Positions 6,583 through 8,530 of a DNA stretch of 8,530 nucleotides are shown here, one piece after another. Source of the stretch: Ignavibacteriaceae bacterium (lineage in GTDB: Bacteria > Bacteroidota > Ignavibacteria > Ignavibacteriales > Ignavibacteriaceae). The DNA is taken from contig JAIOIM010000736.1 in NCBI GenBank assembly GCA_019912505.1, positions 1 through 8,530 of the forward strand. The letters run 5' to 3'. The position numbers and the translations under genes are program-made. Under the pieces are notes generated by a model. The model worked only from the letters and a program-made list of their open reading frames with translations. It had not been told where the DNA came from and ran no database searches. Positions within the stretch are counted from its first letter, which is position 1; each line of letters starts with the position of its first letter.

Positions 6583-7599
6583 TTATTCAAAATCATGTTC
6601 GAAGTAATCTACGCCTCTCGTATCATTGTCATCAGATTTATTTTGAATTTTTTGAGTCAATCTGTTTTGCAAAATAGTTGAAGAATCGTAACCATAATGC
6701 TTCAATAAATAATTTAGCGCGATAACCTCTGAAATAACCGTAATATTTTTACCAGGTAAGATGGGAAGCTTTATGTACGGAATTTCTACATCTTGGATAG
6801 AAACAGTTTCTTCATCTAATCCGGTTCGAGTATAGTTGCCGTTATCATTCCACACTTCTAATTCAACTATTATTTCAAGTCGTTTCTGGTATCTTATAGC
6901 TCTTATCCCAAACATTCTTTCAACATCAATTATTCCAAGCCCTCTGATTTCCATAAAGTGTTTTGTTAAACTTGTGCCTGCCCCCATTAATATTCCTTCT
7001 CCCTTTTTTGTAAGAATAATAACATCATCAGCTACAAGCCGGTGTCCTCTTTCAACAAGGTCGAGAGCAACTTCACTTTTACCTATCCCCGATTTACCAA
7101 CAAACAACATTCCCGCACCGTAAACATCAACAAACGAACCGTGTATTGAAATTCTTGGCGCAAACTGATCATCTAAAAAATCGCCAACGAGGTAAACAAG
7201 TTTTGTAGTACTAATGGTTGTTGAAAAAAGAGGGATACTATATTTTTTACACAGCTCAATCAGAATCGGGAAAGGCTCGTTATTGTTTGTCAATATTATA
7301 CATGGAATATCAAACTGAAAAATACGGTTGAGACTTTCCTTTTTTTGAGGGTCGGGCAGTTGAGCAAGATACCGCATTTCAGTATTGCCAAAAATCTGAA
7401 CTCTATCATAGGAAAAAGTTTCAACAAACCCGGCTAAAGCCAAACCGGGTCTGTGTAAATTTTGATCATTGATTTTTCTTGAAAATCCAGATTCACTTGA
7501 ATAAAGCTTTAATTTAAAAGGTTTTCGCGCGTTTTCGAAAAAAAACCCAACTGTAATATTACGCTTGCGCGAAACGGCTTTTTGATCAATTTTTATCAT
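6583..7599 (-). CDS. hprK: HPr kinase/phosphorylase
   Basis: Bifunctional cytosolic enzyme that phosphorylates and dephosphorylates a serine of the PTS carrier HPr (or an HPr-like protein), linking energy state to carbon control. At 338 aa it is slightly longer than usual (about 310-330). The N-terminal MurF-like domain covers roughly 1-145. The kinase domain has catalytic H153 (IHGSFVDVYG), the P-loop GKSGIGKS (168-175), D191-D192 in VADD, and the family signature EIRGLGIIDVERMFG (217-231). The PGKNITVISEVIALN segment (282-296) is the second conserved loop. The last 20 or so residues form an acidic tail (KSDDNDTRGVDYFEHDFE), which may be a lineage-specific extension. Its ATG overlaps the hpf stop as ATGA, so translation is probably coupled to the hibernation factor. 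No HPr or enzyme I gene is in the window. All catalytic residues I know are present. Confidence 0.95.
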   Translation of the reverse strand: MIKIDQKAVSRKRNITVGFFFENARKPFKLKLYSSESGFSRKINDQNLHRPGLALAGFVETFSYDRVQIFGNTEMRYLAQLPDPQKKESLNRIFQFDIPCIILTNNNEPFPILIELCKKYSIPLFSTTISTTKLVYLVGDFLDDQFAPRISIHGSFVDVYGAGMLFVGKSGIGKSEVALDLVERGHRLVADDVIILTKKGEGILMGAGTSLTKHFMEIRGLGIIDVERMFGIRAIRYQKRLEIIVELEVWNDNGNYTRTGLDEETVSIQDVEIPYIKLPILPGKNITVISEVIALNYLLKHYGYDSSTILQNRLTQKIQNKSDDNDTRGVDYFEHDFE

Positions 7600-7901
7600 T
7601 TAATTCTTGCTGCACTCCGCTTAGTTTTAATTTTCGCTAATTGTTTTTCAATTTTTAAGATGGAGGCAGTAACCGATTTTTTAAAATCATCGGAATCTTC
7701 AGTAGCTGCAAGTACCTGACCCGGAACGTGGAGGATAACTTCAGCTGTTTTTATGCTGTCCTTTGAATTTTGAAAACTAAGTACTACATCAACATCTAAA
7801 ATTTCATCGCCATATTTATCGAGTGATTTTAGCTCACTGTGTATAAATTCTTTCAAAGTAGCGTGAGCTTTAAATTTTCTTGCTGTTATTGTGACATTCA
7901 T
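7596..7901 (-). CDS. hpf: Short ribosome hibernation promoting factor (HPF/RaiA/YfiA family)
   Basis: Binds the 30S decoding centre and mRNA channel of idle ribosomes during slow growth. The start is set to ATG 7901, which has GGAGG 5 nt upstream and gives 101 aa beginning MNVTITARKFKAH. A TTG 12 bases further up lies inside that Shine-Dalgarno site and is rejected. The protein is a single beta-alpha-beta-beta-beta-alpha domain: helix 1 near 15-28 (LKEFIHSELKSL), strands through VVLSFQNS and AEVILHVPG, and a basic last helix (SVTASILKIEKQLAKIKTKR) that contacts rRNA in the family. It lacks the C-terminal dimerisation domain of long HPF. It sits 20 bp after a Xer recombinase, an association I recall from Bacteroidetes-type genomes, and its stop overlaps the hprK start, suggesting coordinated expression in starvation (inference). 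Confidence 0.92.
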   Translation of the reverse strand: MNVTITARKFKAHATLKEFIHSELKSLDKYGDEILDVDVVLSFQNSKDSIKTAEVILHVPGQVLAATEDSDDFKKSVTASILKIEKQLAKIKTKRSAARIK

Positions 7902-7906
7902 AATTT

Positions 7907-7911
7907 CCTCC
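7907..7911 (-). promoter_or_regulatory. Consensus Shine-Dalgarno site that fixes the hpf start
   Basis: GGAGG is a perfect anti-16S match 5 nt before ATG 7901, lying in the 20-bp gap after the recombinase stop. It is the strongest ribosome-binding site in the window. It excludes the TTG at 7911-7913, which overlaps it, as the start. Confidence 0.85.
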
Positions 7912-7921
7912 AAAAAATTAA

Positions 7922-8530
7922 TTAAGATTTAGGATGAGATTTCTTGTATGTGGACTTTAGCCTTTCGATACTAACATGTGTATATATTTGGGTAGTCGAA
8001 AGATTTTCGTGTCCAAGAATCTCTTGCACTGCCTTCAGATCGGCACCGTTATCAAGCATATGTGTGGCTGCCGAATGACGTAAAGTATGAGGGCTTTTTT
8101 TTGAAATATCTGTCACCTTTGACAAATATTTGTTTGTAATTCTGCCTACATATCTTGGATATATTCTTGTTCCTTTCTTGTTGGTGAATAAAGCTTCCCC
8201 CGGTAGTATCGTTCCCCGGCTTTGCAAATATTCCTTTATAATTTCTATCGACTTAGACCCAATGGGGACTATTCGCATTTTTTTCCCTTTACCTTTTACT
8301 ATAACTATTTTTTCAACAATATTCAAATCAATCCGGTTTAGTGAGCATAATTCAGATACACGCAATGCACATCCATACAAAATTTCTATTATTGCAATTA
8401 CAAGATAAGGGTCTTTATCTTCTTCATATACAATTTTGTAAGTTTGCAAAATTGATTTTTCATCAACCACATCCGGCAACTTTCTATTTGATTTTGGATT
8501 TGAAATATAAGCAGTCGGGTCAATATTTAT
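7922..8530 (-). CDS. xerC: Xer-type tyrosine recombinase, C-terminal catalytic part (5' partial)
   Basis: Site-specific recombinase that resolves chromosome dimers at dif, normally as a XerC-XerD heterotetramer with FtsK. The reading frame stays open to the window edge: 202 residues are visible, and about 90-100 N-terminal residues (the core-binding domain) lie outside. The upstream-most residues DPTAYISNPKSNRKLPDVV match the usual Xer interdomain linker, so the TTG at 8479 is not a start. In visible-fragment numbering all six active-site residues are present: R57 (ALRVSEL), K81 (KGKGKK), H148 and R151 (HTLRH), H174 (LGHENLSTTQIYTH) and nucleophile Y183. The ending RLKSTYKKSHPKS is typical of XerC/XerD, not phage integrases. 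XerC versus XerD cannot be decided from this fragment; the symbol follows the common annotation beside hpf. Confidence 0.9.
   Translation of the reverse strand: MNIDPTAYISNPKSNRKLPDVVDEKSILQTYKIVYEEDKDPYLVIAIIEILYGCALRVSELCSLNRIDLNIVEKIVIVKGKGKKMRIVPIGSKSIEIIKEYLQSRGTILPGEALFTNKKGTRIYPRYVGRITNKYLSKVTDISKKSPHTLRHSAATHMLDNGADLKAVQEILGHENLSTTQIYTHVSIERLKSTYKKSHPKS

Noticed and set aside
6164..7123. Plus-strand frames at 6164-6355 and 6836-7123.
   Set aside because: They are antisense to the M23 helical region and to the HPr kinase signature and P-loop; Ser/Pro/Ile-rich low-complexity translations are typical of shadows.
8130..8408. A plus-strand 92-codon frame opposite the recombinase.
   Set aside because: It is antisense to the catalytic R and K region of a well-conserved Xer protein, with no independent support.
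1..8530. CRISPR arrays, tRNA or rRNA genes, transposase genes, toxin-antitoxin or defence systems.
   Set aside because: No regularly spaced direct repeats, no cloverleaf-like sequence, no transposase or defence motifs, and coding sequence fills nearly all the window. The only recombinase is Xer-like, not an element integrase.

Overview
The window is a compact, AT-rich chromosomal segment. Every gene I can support lies on the minus strand, so transcription runs from high to low coordinates. Gene content suggests the Bacteroidota/Chlorobiota/Ignavibacteriota (FCB) group, and Ignavibacteria-like or Chlorobi-like bacteria in particular. The clues are a very acidic DUF2795-type small protein, a DnaX-clade delta' subunit with a degenerate zinc site, an HPr kinase directly behind a short hibernation factor, and a Xer recombinase next to hpf. 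This placement is inference from family knowledge, not from a database search.

Layout in transcription order: (1) 8530-7922, the C-terminal catalytic part of a Xer-type tyrosine recombinase, cut by the window edge. (2) 7901-7596, short ribosome hibernation factor HPF/RaiA. (3) 7599-6583, HPr kinase/phosphorylase, overlapping hpf by an ATGA. (4) A strong-looking sigma70-type promoter at 6563-6535. (5) 6522-5599, a membrane-anchored M23 (LytM-type) peptidase. (6) 5577-5356, the acidic DUF2795-type protein. (7) A GC-rich hairpin with a T tract at 5352-5330, which looks like an intrinsic terminator and sits at the start of the next gene. (8) 5323-4178, DNA polymerase III delta' subunit. (9) A 77-bp AT-rich gap. 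(10) 4100-2919, thiolase (acetyl-CoA acetyltransferase). (11) 2905-2057, 3-hydroxybutyryl-CoA dehydrogenase. (12) 2031-1, a ClC-family chloride channel/transporter with two CBS domains and a C-terminal TrkA_C domain. It has no stop codon in the window because it runs off the left edge.

The genes form three probable transcription groups. xer-hpf-hprK covers chromosome resolution, ribosome hibernation and carbon-state signalling. M23-DUF2795 is driven by its own promoter and closed by the hairpin. thl-hbd-clc has gaps of 13 and 25 bp and is anchored by the consecutive reactions 2 acetyl-CoA -> acetoacetyl-CoA <-> 3-hydroxybutyryl-CoA. holB stands between a terminator-like hairpin and the thl gap.

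I see no CRISPR array, transposon, tRNA, rRNA, phage or defence system. The region is mostly housekeeping. The points most worth a second look are the unusual permeation-pathway residues and domain fusion of the ClC protein, the terminator-like hairpin overlapping the usual-looking start of holB, and the near-leaderless promoter of the M23 gene.
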